A stretch of 37,309 nucleotides of DNA from Nitratireductor sp. (GCA_020441665.1 JAGRLT010000136.1:1-37309), one strand, 5' to 3'. Numbered from the stretch's first letter, positions 7,359-16,620 are shown. Notes: generated by a model from the letters alone, not told the origin. Translations and numbers: made by a program.

Positions 7359-8147
7359 ATGGCCCGTTCCGCTCTTCTGAACGTGATGGTGGAAGCCGCC
7401 CGCAAGGCCGGCAAAAGGCTGGCGCGCGACTTCGGCGAAGTGCAGAATCTCCAGGTCTCGGTCAAGGGGCCGGGCGATTTCGTTTCCGCCGCCGACATGA
7501 TGGCCGAAAAGATCATCTTCGAGGAACTGTCCAAGGCGCGGCCGAAATTCGGCTTCCTGATGGAAGAGCGCGGGGTCGTCGAAGGCAGCGATCCGCAGAA
7601 CCGCTGGATCGTCGATCCGCTCGACGGCACGACCAATTTCCTGCACGGCATTCCGTTGTTCGGCATTTCGATCGCGCTGGAACGCGAGGGCGAGATCGTC
7701 GCGGCCATCGTCTACAACCCGGTGATGGACGAATTGTTCGCCGCCGAGAAGGGGCGCGGCGCCTTCGTCAACGACCGGCGCATCCGCGTTGCCGCGCGGC
7801 GCAGGATGACCGATTGCGTGTTCACCACCGGCATTCCCCATCTCGGCCGGCCGGCCCATGGCGACTTTCTCGAACAGCAGCGCCGCGTCATGCTCAATTC
7901 GGCCGGTGTCCGCCGCTTCGGCGCCGCGGCGATCGATCTTTGCTGGGTTGCCGCCGGCCGCTTCGACGGGTTCTGGGAAACCGGCCTGTCACCCTGGGAC
8001 ATGGCCGCCGGAATCCTGATGGTCCGCGAGGCGGGCGGTTACGTCTCCGACCTCGATGACGGTCAGGACATGCTTGCCAAGGGCAGCATCATCGCCGGCA
8101 ATGAACTGATCCGCAAGCAATTGCTTGAGACGGTGCGCGGTGAATGA
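7359..8147 (+). CDS. suhB: Inositol monophosphatase family protein (SuhB-like)
   Basis: A 262-residue Mg2+-dependent phosphatase of the IMPase family. The metal-binding motifs are complete: Glu69-Glu70 (MEERG), VDPLDGTTNF at residues 85-94, and WDMAAG at 213-218. The enzyme hydrolyses inositol-1-phosphate or related sugar phosphates. SuhB homologues also have RNA-polymerase-associated roles in enteric bacteria, which cannot be inferred here. The start is ATG 7359 with GAGGA 5 bases upstream. It follows efp by 30 bases and is probably cotranscribed. The gene symbol is by family resemblance only. Confidence 0.88.
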   Translation: MARSALLNVMVEAARKAGKRLARDFGEVQNLQVSVKGPGDFVSAADMMAEKIIFEELSKARPKFGFLMEERGVVEGSDPQNRWIVDPLDGTTNFLHGIPLFGISIALEREGEIVAAIVYNPVMDELFAAEKGRGAFVNDRRIRVAARRRMTDCVFTTGIPHLGRPAHGDFLEQQRRVMLNSAGVRRFGAAAIDLCWVAAGRFDGFWETGLSPWDMAAGILMVREAGGYVSDLDDGQDMLAKGSIIAGNELIRKQLLETVRGE

Positions 8148-8224
8148 TCCCGGTGGCCCTTGCTCCATCCCGCCCCATGGCGTAAGCGGTTTGGCGAATT
8201 GCCAATTGCCGATTTGTCGAGTTC

Positions 8225-9214
8225 ATGCCTCTTGAAGCCTTTGCCCATGCGGTTCCATCGGTCAAGCACACCGCCGCGGACATTGCCCGTCTGACCGGCG
8301 CGGATCCGGCCTTTGTCGAAAACAAGGTGGGGTTGAAGACGCGCTACGTGCTGGGGCCCGGCGAAACGGGCGTCAGCCTGTCGCAACAGGCATGCGAAAA
8401 CCTGTTCGCCGCCAATCCGGGGCTGAAGGAGAAAATCTCCGTCCTCGTCTGCGTCACCCAGACCCCCGACCATCCCCTGCCGCAGAATTCCGCGGCGCTG
8501 GCATCGGCGCTCGGCCTGCCCCATTCGACGGCGAGCTTCGATCTGTCGCTCGGCTGCTCGGGCTATGTCTATGGCGTGCTGGTGATGCAGGGATTCCTGA
8601 AGTCGATCGGTGCGGGGGACGGGCTTCTCGTCACCTGCGATCCCTATTCGCGCAAGATCGAGCCCCATGACAAGAACACCAATGCGGTCTTCGGCGATGC
8701 GGCAACCGCGACCTGGATCACCGCCGGCAGGAGCCGGGCGACGATCCTGGCGACGGATTTCGGCACCGATGGCGAGAGGGGCGACGCGATCATGGTGCCG
8801 GCAGGCGGCGCGGCGCTGCCGCTGATAGACGAAGACGGCAACCGGATCGAACGGACGAAGGACGAACTGCGCCTGCACATGAAGGGCCGGCCCGTCTTCA
8901 ATTTCGTCAACAGCGAAATTCCGCTCTCGATCCGGCGCTGCCTCGACCGCGCCGGGCTGGCGATTTCCGATATCGACTGGTTCGCCCTGCATCAGGGTTC
9001 GATCTACATGCTGGATGCCATGGCCAAGCGCGTCGGCGTCCCCCCCGCAAAGGTGCTCAAGAACATGGACCGGTTCGGCAACACGGTTTCCTCCACGATT
9101 CCCCTCCTGCTCGAGGAGGCCGAGGAAAAAGGCATGCTCAAGGGCAGCACCTTCCTGCTGTCGGGCTTCGGCGTCGGACTTTCCTGGTCCACGGCCGTGG
9201 TGCGTTTCGAATAG
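8225..9214 (+). CDS. 3-oxoacyl-ACP synthase III-type (KAS III) condensing enzyme
   Basis: A 329-residue thiolase-fold enzyme. The Cys-His-Asn triad is visible: Cys111 in SLGCSGY, His256 in ALHQGS and Asn286 in FGNTVSST. KAS III enzymes start fatty acid or related chains by joining acyl-CoA to malonyl-ACP; OleA-type and quinolone-type relatives share the triad. The protein is a stand-alone gene, not in a plsX-fabH-ihfA context. It may therefore be a paralogue for a specialised acyl product rather than the main FabH. The ribosome site is weak (GAGTT directly before ATG 8225). Confidence 0.85.
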   Translation: MPLEAFAHAVPSVKHTAADIARLTGADPAFVENKVGLKTRYVLGPGETGVSLSQQACENLFAANPGLKEKISVLVCVTQTPDHPLPQNSAALASALGLPHSTASFDLSLGCSGYVYGVLVMQGFLKSIGAGDGLLVTCDPYSRKIEPHDKNTNAVFGDAATATWITAGRSRATILATDFGTDGERGDAIMVPAGGAALPLIDEDGNRIERTKDELRLHMKGRPVFNFVNSEIPLSIRRCLDRAGLAISDIDWFALHQGSIYMLDAMAKRVGVPPAKVLKNMDRFGNTVSSTIPLLLEEAEEKGMLKGSTFLLSGFGVGLSWSTAVVRFE

Positions 9215-9371
9215 AACCGTTCAGGCTCCGACCGGTCATTTTCCCGTCGCATTGCCGATGCTTGCTCTCAAGCTGGACGCCGGCCCATCAGTCAAATCAA
9301 TGACCTGCGGGACTTGCCGGGTAGGCGGAGGAGTGCGAAAACTCGGGCGGCGGAGGAGGCCGAACTGATCC

Positions 9372-10343
9372 ATGGCACGTGCATTCGATCCCTACAAGTT
9401 CACCAGCCCGAGGCTGTTCCTGCTGTCCATGGTGGTCTTCCTGATCATCGCCGCCTTCATCATCGCCATCCTCTACGGCCAGATTTCGATCGCCTTCATG
9501 GCCAATCCGGGGCTCAACGGGCTGATCGTCCTGGTGCTGGTTTTCGGCGTATTGCTGACCATCGGCCAGGTCGTGCGGCTCATGCCGGAGGTTTCCTGGG
9601 CCAATTCCTTCCGCCAGGGCGACGATTTTTCCGGCAAGCGCGACCCGGTCCTGCTGGCGCCGATGAAGGCGCTGCTCGGCAACGCTTCCGCCAACAGGTC
9701 GATCAACACCGCCTCGATGCGCTCCATCCTCGATTCGATCGGCAACCGGCTCGACGATCTGCGCGACATCACGCGCTATCTGATCGGCCTGCTGGTCTTT
9801 CTCGGCCTGCTCGGAACCTTCTGGGGCCTGTTGCAGACGATCGGCTCGATCGGCGACACGATCCGCTCCCTCGATCCGGGATCGGGCGATGCCAACGACA
9901 TTCTCGAAGCGCTGAAAAGCGGCCTGTCGGCACCGCTCGACGGCATGGGAACGGCGTTTTCGTCCTCCCTGTTCGGCCTCGGCGGCTCGCTGATCCTCGG
10001 CTTTCTCGACCTTCAGGCCGGCCGGGCACAGACCCGGTTCTATACCGAACTCGAAAACTGGCTGTCCTCGATCACCGACATGACGGCCGATTTCGGCTCC
10101 CTGTCGGGGGCGAGCGCGGAAGAGTTGCGCGGCCATCTCGACACGCTGACCCGCAATCTGCAATCGGGCGGCGGCGACGGGTCCGGCCGCGCCACCGCCG
10201 CCATGGCGAGCCTCGCCGAAAGCATTCAGGGCCTGGTGCAGCACATGCGTGCCGACCAGACCGCCATGCGCGAGCAACAGGCCGAGCTCAGGCAGACCCT
10301 GGACAAGCTCAACGACTTTTTCGACAAGGCGTCGAAGGGTTAG
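9372..10343 (+). CDS. MotA/TolQ/ExbB-family proton-channel membrane protein
   Basis: A 323-residue protein with four predicted membrane helices, at about residues 15-35, 49-71, 135-155 and 195-213. The stretch GLLGTFWGLLQTIGSI (about 145-160) is the TolQ/ExbB/MotA signature in the third helix. The GMGTAFSSSLFGLGGSLILG stretch follows in the fourth. A long soluble tail from about 220 to 323 ends in an amphipathic coiled coil (MREQQAELRQTLDKLNDFFD). It pairs with the MotB/OmpA-like gene 6 bases downstream, so the two probably form one proton-driven envelope complex. There are no flagellar neighbours, so a flagellar stator is unlikely. Confidence 0.8.
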   Translation: MARAFDPYKFTSPRLFLLSMVVFLIIAAFIIAILYGQISIAFMANPGLNGLIVLVLVFGVLLTIGQVVRLMPEVSWANSFRQGDDFSGKRDPVLLAPMKALLGNASANRSINTASMRSILDSIGNRLDDLRDITRYLIGLLVFLGLLGTFWGLLQTIGSIGDTIRSLDPGSGDANDILEALKSGLSAPLDGMGTAFSSSLFGLGGSLILGFLDLQAGRAQTRFYTELENWLSSITDMTADFGSLSGASAEELRGHLDTLTRNLQSGGGDGSGRATAAMASLAESIQGLVQHMRADQTAMREQQAELRQTLDKLNDFFDKASKG

Positions 10344-10349
10344 GGTTCC

Positions 10350-11381
10350 ATGGCGCTCGCACGCAACCGCCGCCGGGACAGAGGGGTCGACTACTGGCCG
10401 GGCTTCGTCGATGCGCTTTCGACGCTGCTGCTGGCGATCATCTTCCTGCTGTCGGTCTTCGTCCTGGCGCAATTCCTTTTGTCGCAGGAGATTTCCGGCA
10501 AGGATGCGGTGCTCAACCGGCTCAACCAGCAGATCAACCAGTTGACCGACCTTCTGGCGCTGGAAAAGGGCAACCGCCAGGATCTCGAGGACAGCCTCGC
10601 CAATCTGCAGGCATCGCTCGCCGATACCGAGGCCGAGCGCTCGCGCCTTGAAAATCTCCTCGCCTCGGGTTCCGGGGTCAATCAGCAGGCGCAGGCGAAA
10701 ATCGGCACCTTGAGCCAGCAGCTCGACGAGGAGCAGCAATTGTCGCAGCGTGCTTTGTCGCAGGTCGAACTGCTCAACCAGCAGATTTCGGCGCTCAGGC
10801 GCCAGATCGCCGTGCTCGAGGACGCGCTCGATGCGTCCGAATCCCGCGACCGGGAGAGCCAGACCAAGATCGCCGATCTCGGCAAGCGGCTCAACGTCGC
10901 GCTGGCCCAGCGCGTGCAGGAACTCAACCGCTACCGCTCGGATTTCTTCGGGCGCCTGCGCGAAATCCTCTCCGACCGCCAGGACATCCGCATTGTCGGC
11001 GACCGCTTCGTGTTTCAGTCGGAAGTGCTGTTTTCGGCCGGTTCCGCCGATCTCAACGATGGCGGCAAGGCGGAAATGCTGAAGGTCGCCGAGGCATTGA
11101 TCCAGATCGGCAGGGAGATTCCCGACGACATCGCCTGGGTGTTGCGGGTCGATGGCCATACCGACACCGTGCCGCTTTCGGGAACCGGCCGGTTCCGCGA
11201 CAACTGGGAATTGTCCCAGGCGCGCGCGCTCTCCGTGGTGAAGTTCTTCATCGAGAACGGCATTCCCGCCGACAAGCTCGTCGCTGCCGGCTTCGGCGAA
11301 TTTCAGCCGCTCGAAGAGGGCGACAGCGACGAGGCGCGCTCGAAGAACCGCCGCATTGAACTCAAGCTGACCGAGCGCTAA
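10350..11381 (+). CDS. MotB/OmpA-like peptidoglycan-binding partner protein
   Basis: A 343-residue protein. A basic N-terminus is followed by one membrane helix at about 21-45, with Asp21 in PGFVDALSTLLL at its start. This is the position of the proton-carrying Asp in MotB and TolR/ExbD. Residues 50-200 form a long coiled coil rich in Gln and Leu. Residues 215-343 are an OmpA/MotB peptidoglycan-binding domain with the DGHTDT motif at 268-273 and RALSVVKFFIENG. The gene is coupled to the MotA-like gene before it (6-base gap). The coiled coil is longer than in flagellar MotB. A role in envelope energy transduction is inferred. Confidence 0.82.
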   Translation: MALARNRRRDRGVDYWPGFVDALSTLLLAIIFLLSVFVLAQFLLSQEISGKDAVLNRLNQQINQLTDLLALEKGNRQDLEDSLANLQASLADTEAERSRLENLLASGSGVNQQAQAKIGTLSQQLDEEQQLSQRALSQVELLNQQISALRRQIAVLEDALDASESRDRESQTKIADLGKRLNVALAQRVQELNRYRSDFFGRLREILSDRQDIRIVGDRFVFQSEVLFSAGSADLNDGGKAEMLKVAEALIQIGREIPDDIAWVLRVDGHTDTVPLSGTGRFRDNWELSQARALSVVKFFIENGIPADKLVAAGFGEFQPLEEGDSDEARSKNRRIELKLTER

Positions 11382-11408
11382 CGTCCCTTCCTGTCTGGGA
11401 GGATGTTC

Positions 11409-13055
11409 ATGGCTGAAACCGCCGACTGCATCATTGTCGGTGCCGGGCTTGCCGGTCTCGTCGCGGCCAATGAACTGGCGGCACGCGGCAGGCGCGTTGT
11501 GATCCTCGACCAGGAAGGCGAACAGAATCTCGGCGGCCAGGCCTTCTGGTCGCTGGGCGGCCTCTTCATGGTCGATACGCCCGAGCAGCGGCGCATGCGC
11601 ATTCGCGACAGCCTCGCCCTTGCCCGCACCGACTGGATGGGCTCGGCGGGCTTCGACCGCGAGGCCGATTACTGGCCGCGCAAAACGGCGGAAGCCTATC
11701 TCGATTTCGCCGCCGGCGGCATGCGGCCCTGGCTTGCTTCGCTCGGCATGCGCTGGTTTCCGGTCGTCGGCTGGGCCGAGCGCGGCGGATCGCTTGCCAC
11801 CGGCCATGGCAATTCCGTGCCGCGCTTCCACATCACCTGGGGCACCGGGCCGGGCGTGCTGAAACCCTTCATCGAGCGGGTACGCGAGCACGAAAGGGCC
11901 GGCCGCGTCACCCTCGCCTTCCGCCACCGGGTATCGAAGATCGACAAGAAGGCGGGGCGCATCGCCGGGGTCAGCGGCGAGGTGCTTGAGCCCACTACCG
12001 TTGAGCGCGGTCAGGAATCGTCGCGAAGCGCGGTCGGCGATTTTCGTTTCAAGGCCGGAACAGTGATCGTCACGTCAGGCGGCATCGGCGGCGATTTCGA
12101 TCTGGTGCGCAGGAACTGGCCGGTCGAACGCGTCGGCCCGGCGCCGAAGCAACTGATCTCCGGCGTGCCGCGCCATGTCGACGGGCGGATGATCGCCATC
12201 GCCCGCGAGGCCGGTGCCGCCACGATCAACGAAGACCGCATGTGGCATTATTGCGAGGGGGTGAGGAACTGGGCGCCGATCTGGCCGGATCACGCCATCC
12301 GCATCCTGCCGGGCCCCTCCTCGCTCTGGCTCGATGCCGAAGGCAACCGTTTTCCCGCCCCCTGCCTGCCCGGCTTCGACACGCTTCAGACCCTGCGCCA
12401 CATCCTCGCGACCGGCCACAGCCATTCCTGGTTCATCCTCAACCAGCGCATCATCGAGAAGGAGTTCGCGCTGTCGGGTTCCGAACAGAACCCGGATCTC
12501 ACCTCGGGAAGCTGGCGCGTTCTGCTCAGGTCACGGCTCGGCAGGGGCGCGCCGCCGCCGGTCGAGGCGTTCAAGCGGCATGGCGAGGATTTCATCGTTC
12601 GCGACACGCTCGACGGACTGATTGACGGCATGAACGCGATTTCCCCCGTGCCGCTCGACAGCGCGAAAATCCGCGCCATCATCGAGGCGCGCGACGCCCA
12701 GATGGACAATCCCTTCACCAAGGACGCCCAGGTGATGGCGATCCGCGCCGCCCGCGCCTATCTCGGCGACAGGCTGATCCGCACGGCGAAGCCGCACAGA
12801 CTGCTCGATCCGGCCGCCGGCCCGCTGATCGCCGTGAAGCTCCACGTCATGACCCGCAAGACGCTCGGCGGGCTTCACACCGATCTCGACGGCAGGGTGC
12901 TCGATGCCGGGGGCAATCCGGTTCCCGGACTTTTCGCCGCCGGCGAATGCGCCGGCTTCGGCGGCGGCGGCTATCACGGCTATAACGCGCTCGAAGGCAC
13001 GTTCCTCGGCGGCTGCATCTTTTCCGGCCGGAACGCCGGCAGGGCCGCCGGATAG
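11409..13055 (+). CDS. FAD-binding dehydrogenase (flavocytochrome c / ketosteroid dehydrogenase-like)
   Basis: A 548-residue flavoprotein. It starts ADCIIVGAGLAGLVAANELA, the dinucleotide-binding GxGxxG fold for FAD, followed by the Glu/Asp-containing VVILDQEGEQN. Later features include the GGLFMVDTPEQRRMRIRDSL and GGIGGDFDLVRRNWP blocks typical of the FAD_binding_2 family. The C-terminal FAD motif is GECAGFGGGGYHGYNALEGT then FLGGCIFSGR. Members oxidise or reduce C-C double bonds in steroid-like or dicarboxylic compounds. The actual substrate is unknown. ATG 11409 has GGGAGG 6 bases upstream, so it is preferred over ATG 11403, which would overlap that site. It converges on the amidase at 13082. 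Confidence 0.85.
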   Translation: MAETADCIIVGAGLAGLVAANELAARGRRVVILDQEGEQNLGGQAFWSLGGLFMVDTPEQRRMRIRDSLALARTDWMGSAGFDREADYWPRKTAEAYLDFAAGGMRPWLASLGMRWFPVVGWAERGGSLATGHGNSVPRFHITWGTGPGVLKPFIERVREHERAGRVTLAFRHRVSKIDKKAGRIAGVSGEVLEPTTVERGQESSRSAVGDFRFKAGTVIVTSGGIGGDFDLVRRNWPVERVGPAPKQLISGVPRHVDGRMIAIAREAGAATINEDRMWHYCEGVRNWAPIWPDHAIRILPGPSSLWLDAEGNRFPAPCLPGFDTLQTLRHILATGHSHSWFILNQRIIEKEFALSGSEQNPDLTSGSWRVLLRSRLGRGAPPPVEAFKRHGEDFIVRDTLDGLIDGMNAISPVPLDSAKIRAIIEARDAQMDNPFTKDAQVMAIRAARAYLGDRLIRTAKPHRLLDPAAGPLIAVKLHVMTRKTLGGLHTDLDGRVLDAGGNPVPGLFAAGECAGFGGGGYHGYNALEGTFLGGCIFSGRNAGRAAG

Positions 13056-13081
13056 GCTGCCCCGAGACAGGCGCCCGGCAA

Positions 13082-14515
13082 TCACCCGCGCGCGAAGAGC
13101 TTTTCCGCCATGATGCCGACGCGGCGCTCGACCGCCTCGCAGGCATCGAGAACCATGTCCTCGCGGAAGCGGCGGCCCGAGATCTGAACGCCGACCGGCA
13201 GGCCGTCATGGAAGTTTGCCGCGATGTTGCCGGCCGGAATGCCGAGAAAATTCATCGCATAGGAGTAGAGCCCGGCGCCGAGCACTTCGCGCACCCCTTC
13301 AATGCCCTGGGCATCGCGGTCCCAGGCATAGGTCGGCGCCGGCAGGAAGGGGCTCAGCACCAGTGGCCATTGCTGCTGGAAGAGCATCCATTGGCGCACA
13401 TAGCGCGAGCGGCGCGCCATGCCGAGCAGCAGATCGTTGCCCTCATAGGGGGGGAAGATCTGGAAATAGTCGTCGAAAATGGCATTGACCGCCTGGCTGC
13501 CATATTTGCGGATGTCCGCGCCGAGCAGCGTCTTGACCTCGCCGAAGAGGCAGCTCGTCGCCTCCCGGGCGATCTCGCCGACATCCGGCGTCTCGACCTC
13601 CTCGACGTGATAACCGGCATCGGCGAGAGCGTCGCGCGCAGCCTCCAGCGCCCGTTCGACGGCGGGATGAAGGTCGAAATCATAGGTGTTGCGGGTAAAG
13701 GCGACCCGGATCGGCCCCTCTTCCCTCGGCCCGTCGAACGGCATCGCCACCATCCAGGGATCGTGCGGATCGTATGCTATCGCCGAACGCATGGCGAGGC
13801 GCACATCGGCAACCTCGCGCGCGATCACGCCCTGCACCGACATCAACTGCGCCAGCAGGCCGCGCTCGGCGGTCGCCGAGGGGTTGTAGGCCGGTATGCG
13901 GCCGAGGCCGGGCTTTACCGTCGCCGCCCCCGTCGCGGCGGCCGGATAGCGCAGCGAGCCGCCGATATCATTGCCATGGGCGAGAGCACCCATGCCGGAC
14001 ATCACGGCGGACGACGCTCCACCCGACGATCCGCCGGGCGATACCCAGTCGTTCCACGGGCTGAAGGTGCGGCCATGCAATTCGTTGTCCGTCGTCGCGC
14101 GGAAGGAAAATTCCGGCGTATTGGTACGGCCGATGACGACGGCGCCGGCCTTCTTCATGTTGCCGACAAAGGGCGAATCGGCCGGCGCGATGATATCCTT
14201 GAAGGCGGCGACCCCGTTCGGCGTCGCGCGGCCCTGCTGGTCGATGTTCTCCTTGATGGTGATCGGCACGCCATGCAGCGGGCCGAGGCGCTCGCCGCTT
14301 GCCTGCAGCGCGTCGAGACGGCTGGCCTCCGCCAGCGCCGCATCGCCGAGATCGTCGACCACCGCATTGAGCTTCGGATTGATCGCCCGCATCCGCTCTA
14401 CGGCGGCCGCGACCGCCTCGCGCGCCGAAATCTCGCCGCGCGCAATCGCATCGGCCGTTTCGCAGGCGCTCCATTGCCAGAGCGGTCTTTGCGGATCGGG
14501 GCATTCGGACATCAT
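13082..14515 (-). CDS. Amidase signature family protein
   Basis: A 477-residue amidase. The Ser-cisSer-Lys triad is present: Lys88 in ITIKEN, Ser163 (the cis-Ser in GGSSGG) and Ser187 (nucleophile in GNDIGGSLRYPA). GND here replaces the more common GTD. The family includes acylamide hydrolases and the GatA subunit of Glu-tRNAGln amidotransferase. Without GatB or GatC neighbours and with this sequence, this is a metabolic amidase rather than GatA. The substrate is unknown. Two adjacent ATGs (14515, 14512) compete, both downstream of GAGGAA. It probably shares a transcript with the ABC exporter gene upstream, whose stop lies 21 bases before it. Confidence 0.88.
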   Translation of the reverse strand: MMSECPDPQRPLWQWSACETADAIARGEISAREAVAAAVERMRAINPKLNAVVDDLGDAALAEASRLDALQASGERLGPLHGVPITIKENIDQQGRATPNGVAAFKDIIAPADSPFVGNMKKAGAVVIGRTNTPEFSFRATTDNELHGRTFSPWNDWVSPGGSSGGASSAVMSGMGALAHGNDIGGSLRYPAAATGAATVKPGLGRIPAYNPSATAERGLLAQLMSVQGVIAREVADVRLAMRSAIAYDPHDPWMVAMPFDGPREEGPIRVAFTRNTYDFDLHPAVERALEAARDALADAGYHVEEVETPDVGEIAREATSCLFGEVKTLLGADIRKYGSQAVNAIFDDYFQIFPPYEGNDLLLGMARRSRYVRQWMLFQQQWPLVLSPFLPAPTYAWDRDAQGIEGVREVLGAGLYSYAMNFLGIPAGNIAANFHDGLPVGVQISGRRFREDMVLDACEAVERRVGIMAEKLFARG

Positions 14516-14536
14516 GGGTTCCTCAACGATCGGGCG

Positions 14537-16381
14537 CTACTCGGCGGCATCCGCCAGTCCGGTATCGAATTGCAGTTTGGCAAGCCGGGCATAAAGACCG
14601 TTCTTCTTCCTCGCCAGCGCGGCATGGGTGCCAGTCTCGACGATCCGGCCCTTGTCCATGACGATGATGCGGTCGGCTTTCAGGATCGTCGCCAGCCGGT
14701 GCGCGATGATCAGCGTGGTGCGCCCCTTCATCAGCCGCTCCATGGCGTCCTGCACCAGCCGCTCGCTCTCCGCGTCGAGCGCGCTCGTCGCCTCGTCGAG
14801 CAGCAGCACCGGCGCGTCCTTGAGGATCGCCCGCGCGATCGCGACGCGCTGGCGCTGCCCGCCGGAAAGCGTGACGCCGCGCTCGCCGAGTTCGGTATCG
14901 TATCCCCGAGCCGCCGCCGAAAGAAAATCATCGGCATTGGCAGCCTTGGCGGCGGCGACGACCTCCTGCCGGCTCGCCGCCTCGCGACCGAGCGCGATAT
15001 TGTCATGCGCGGAAGCCGCGAAGATCACCGTATCCTGCGGCACGATCGCGATCTTCGAGCGCAGCGCCTCGGGATCGAGATCGCGGACATCGACGCCGTC
15101 AAGCGTGATGCGGCCCGAAGCCGGATCGTAGAAGCGCAGCAGCAGCGCCGTCAGCGTCGACTTCCCGGCGCCGGACGGCCCCACCACCGCCACCGTCTCG
15201 CCCGCCCGGATCGTGAAATCGGCATCCCTAAGCGCCAGTTCGTCCGGCCGGGCCGGATAGGCGAAGGAAACGCCCTCAAAGGCGATCTCGCCGCGCACCG
15301 GCTGCGGCAGGGTCTTCGGCGATTGCGGCGCGCGGATGTCCGGCTCCTCGTTGAGCAGTTCGGCGATCCGCTCGGCGGCACCCGCCGCCTGCGAGAGTTC
15401 GCCCCACACTTCCGAAAGCGCGCCGAGCGAGCCCGCGGCAAAGATCGCATAAAGCAGGAACTGCGACAGCAGGCCGGCCGTGATCGCGCCGCTCATCACG
15501 TCGCTCGCGCCGATCCACAAGACCGCGATGACGCTTGAAAAGATCAGGAAGATCGCCACCGCGGTCAGCAGGGCGCGCATCGCCACCGCCTTGCGCGCCG
15601 CGCCGAAGGCCGTTTCCACCGCTTGCGAGAACCGCCGCGACGCCGAACCGCCGACCGCAAAGGCCTGAAGGATGCGGATCGCGCCGATCGCTTCCGAGGC
15701 ATACGCCGTGGCATCGGCAAGCGTGTCCTGGGCCGCGCGCGAACGCCGCCGCACCGCCCGGCCGAAGCCGACGATCGGCAGCACGATCAGCGGAATGGCG
15801 GCAATGACGATCATCGACAGGCGCGGCGAGGTATAGATCATCGCCCCCAGCGCACCGAGGCCGAGCAGCGTGTTGCGCAGCGCCATCGAGGCCGTCGCGC
15901 CGACGGCCGATTTGATCTGCGTCGTGTCGGCGGTCAGCCGCGAGACGATCTCCCCCGACCGGGCCTGATCGTAGAAGGCCGGCGACAATTGCACCACATG
16001 GGCGAAGACGTCCTTGCGCACGTCGGAGATCACCCGCTCGCCGAGCCAGATGACGAAATAATAGCGCGCCGCGCTGGCGATCGCGAGCAGCGCCGCCACC
16101 ACCACCAGCGCCGAGAAGTAGTTGCCGACAAAGCTTGCATCGTTGCCGATGAAACCCATGTCGATCATGTTGCGCACGGCGACCGGCAGGGTCAGCGTCG
16201 TGCCGGCGGCCAGCAGCAGAAAGAAGATCGCCGCCGAGACCCGCGCCTTGTAGCGCGCGAGATAGGGCCACAGCCGCGCCAGCGGCCTCAGATTGCGGCC
16301 CGATTTCGCGTCCGCCTGCTTCGCGGCATCCGCTTTCGCGCGCCCCTCTCGCATGCTGTCTTGATGTCCTGCTTGCGGCAC
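14537..16381 (-). CDS. MsbA-type ABC exporter (fused permease and ATPase)
   Basis: A 614-residue half-transporter that would work as a homodimer. The membrane domain (about residues 35-335) has six helices, and the family coupling region TADTTQIKSAVGATASMALR is clear. The ATPase domain (about 365-600) has the Walker A GPSGAGKST at about 401-409, PQDTVIFAASAHDNI (Q-loop region), LSGGQRQR at about 505-512, Walker B LLLDEATSALD and the H-loop in IIAHRLATI. This architecture exports lipids, LPS or hydrophobic compounds. The substrate is unknown. The GTG at 16381 has GGAG 6 bases upstream; an in-frame ATG at 16354 is the alternative, and a TTG at 16420 has no good ribosome site. Confidence 0.9.
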   Translation of the reverse strand: MPQAGHQDSMREGRAKADAAKQADAKSGRNLRPLARLWPYLARYKARVSAAIFFLLLAAGTTLTLPVAVRNMIDMGFIGNDASFVGNYFSALVVVAALLAIASAARYYFVIWLGERVISDVRKDVFAHVVQLSPAFYDQARSGEIVSRLTADTTQIKSAVGATASMALRNTLLGLGALGAMIYTSPRLSMIVIAAIPLIVLPIVGFGRAVRRRSRAAQDTLADATAYASEAIGAIRILQAFAVGGSASRRFSQAVETAFGAARKAVAMRALLTAVAIFLIFSSVIAVLWIGASDVMSGAITAGLLSQFLLYAIFAAGSLGALSEVWGELSQAAGAAERIAELLNEEPDIRAPQSPKTLPQPVRGEIAFEGVSFAYPARPDELALRDADFTIRAGETVAVVGPSGAGKSTLTALLLRFYDPASGRITLDGVDVRDLDPEALRSKIAIVPQDTVIFAASAHDNIALGREAASRQEVVAAAKAANADDFLSAAARGYDTELGERGVTLSGGQRQRVAIARAILKDAPVLLLDEATSALDAESERLVQDAMERLMKGRTTLIIAHRLATILKADRIIVMDKGRIVETGTHAALARKKNGLYARLAKLQFDTGLADAAE

Positions 16382-16502
16382 CGCTTTCTCCCGTCGATTG
16401 CGGTTCCTCCCTTCCCCCAAACCGCGCCGACAGGCAAGCCCGCTTCGCCGAATAAGACAATTCGCCCCAGTAGAGGCCCCGGGGACAAGACCGGTTGCGG
16501 CC

Positions 16503-16520
16503 GTTCGCCAGCCGGCGAAC
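16503..16520. repeat. Short perfect inverted repeat upstream of the ABC exporter
   Basis: GTTCGCC (16503-16509) and GGCGAAC (16514-16520) form a perfect 7-base inverted repeat with a 4-base spacer. It lies in the 390-base gene-free region between the ABC exporter and rpmE, 122 bases upstream of the exporter start. It could be an operator or a leader hairpin. Confidence 0.45.
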
Positions 16521-16523
16521 CCC

Positions 16524-16568
16524 CGTCCTTCACCGTCCCTTTCACCGCCTCCTTCACGGCCCCTTCAC
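16524..16568. repeat. Four degenerate tandem repeats, about 12-base period
   Basis: CGTCCTTCAC, CGTCCCTTTCAC, CGCCTCCTTCAC and GGCCCCTTCAC follow one another without gaps. The shared core TTCAC recurs every 11-12 bases, about one helix turn. On the other strand it reads GTGAA on one face of the DNA. It lies in the gene-free region between the ABC exporter and rpmE. The rest of that region (16382-16771) holds only two hairpins besides this repeat. Confidence 0.55.
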
Positions 16569-16620
16569 GACCCTGAGCGGGCTTGTCTTGCCGCCAAAGG
16601 TGGTGTATGGGACCGGCAAC

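Noticed and set aside
9372-11381. Zorya-type ZorA/ZorB defence genes
   Set aside because: No ZorC, ZorD or ZorE neighbours, and flanking genes are metabolic. The pair fits a conserved envelope motor better.
9297-11927. Minus-strand open frame of 876 codons
   Set aside because: It lies antisense to the MotA-like, MotB-like and FAD dehydrogenase genes, is Arg/Gly/Ala-rich, and shows no domain pattern. It is a product of high GC.
13208-15538. Plus-strand open frame of 776 codons
   Set aside because: Antisense to the amidase and ABC exporter, both with intact motifs. The translation is low-complexity and Arg-rich.
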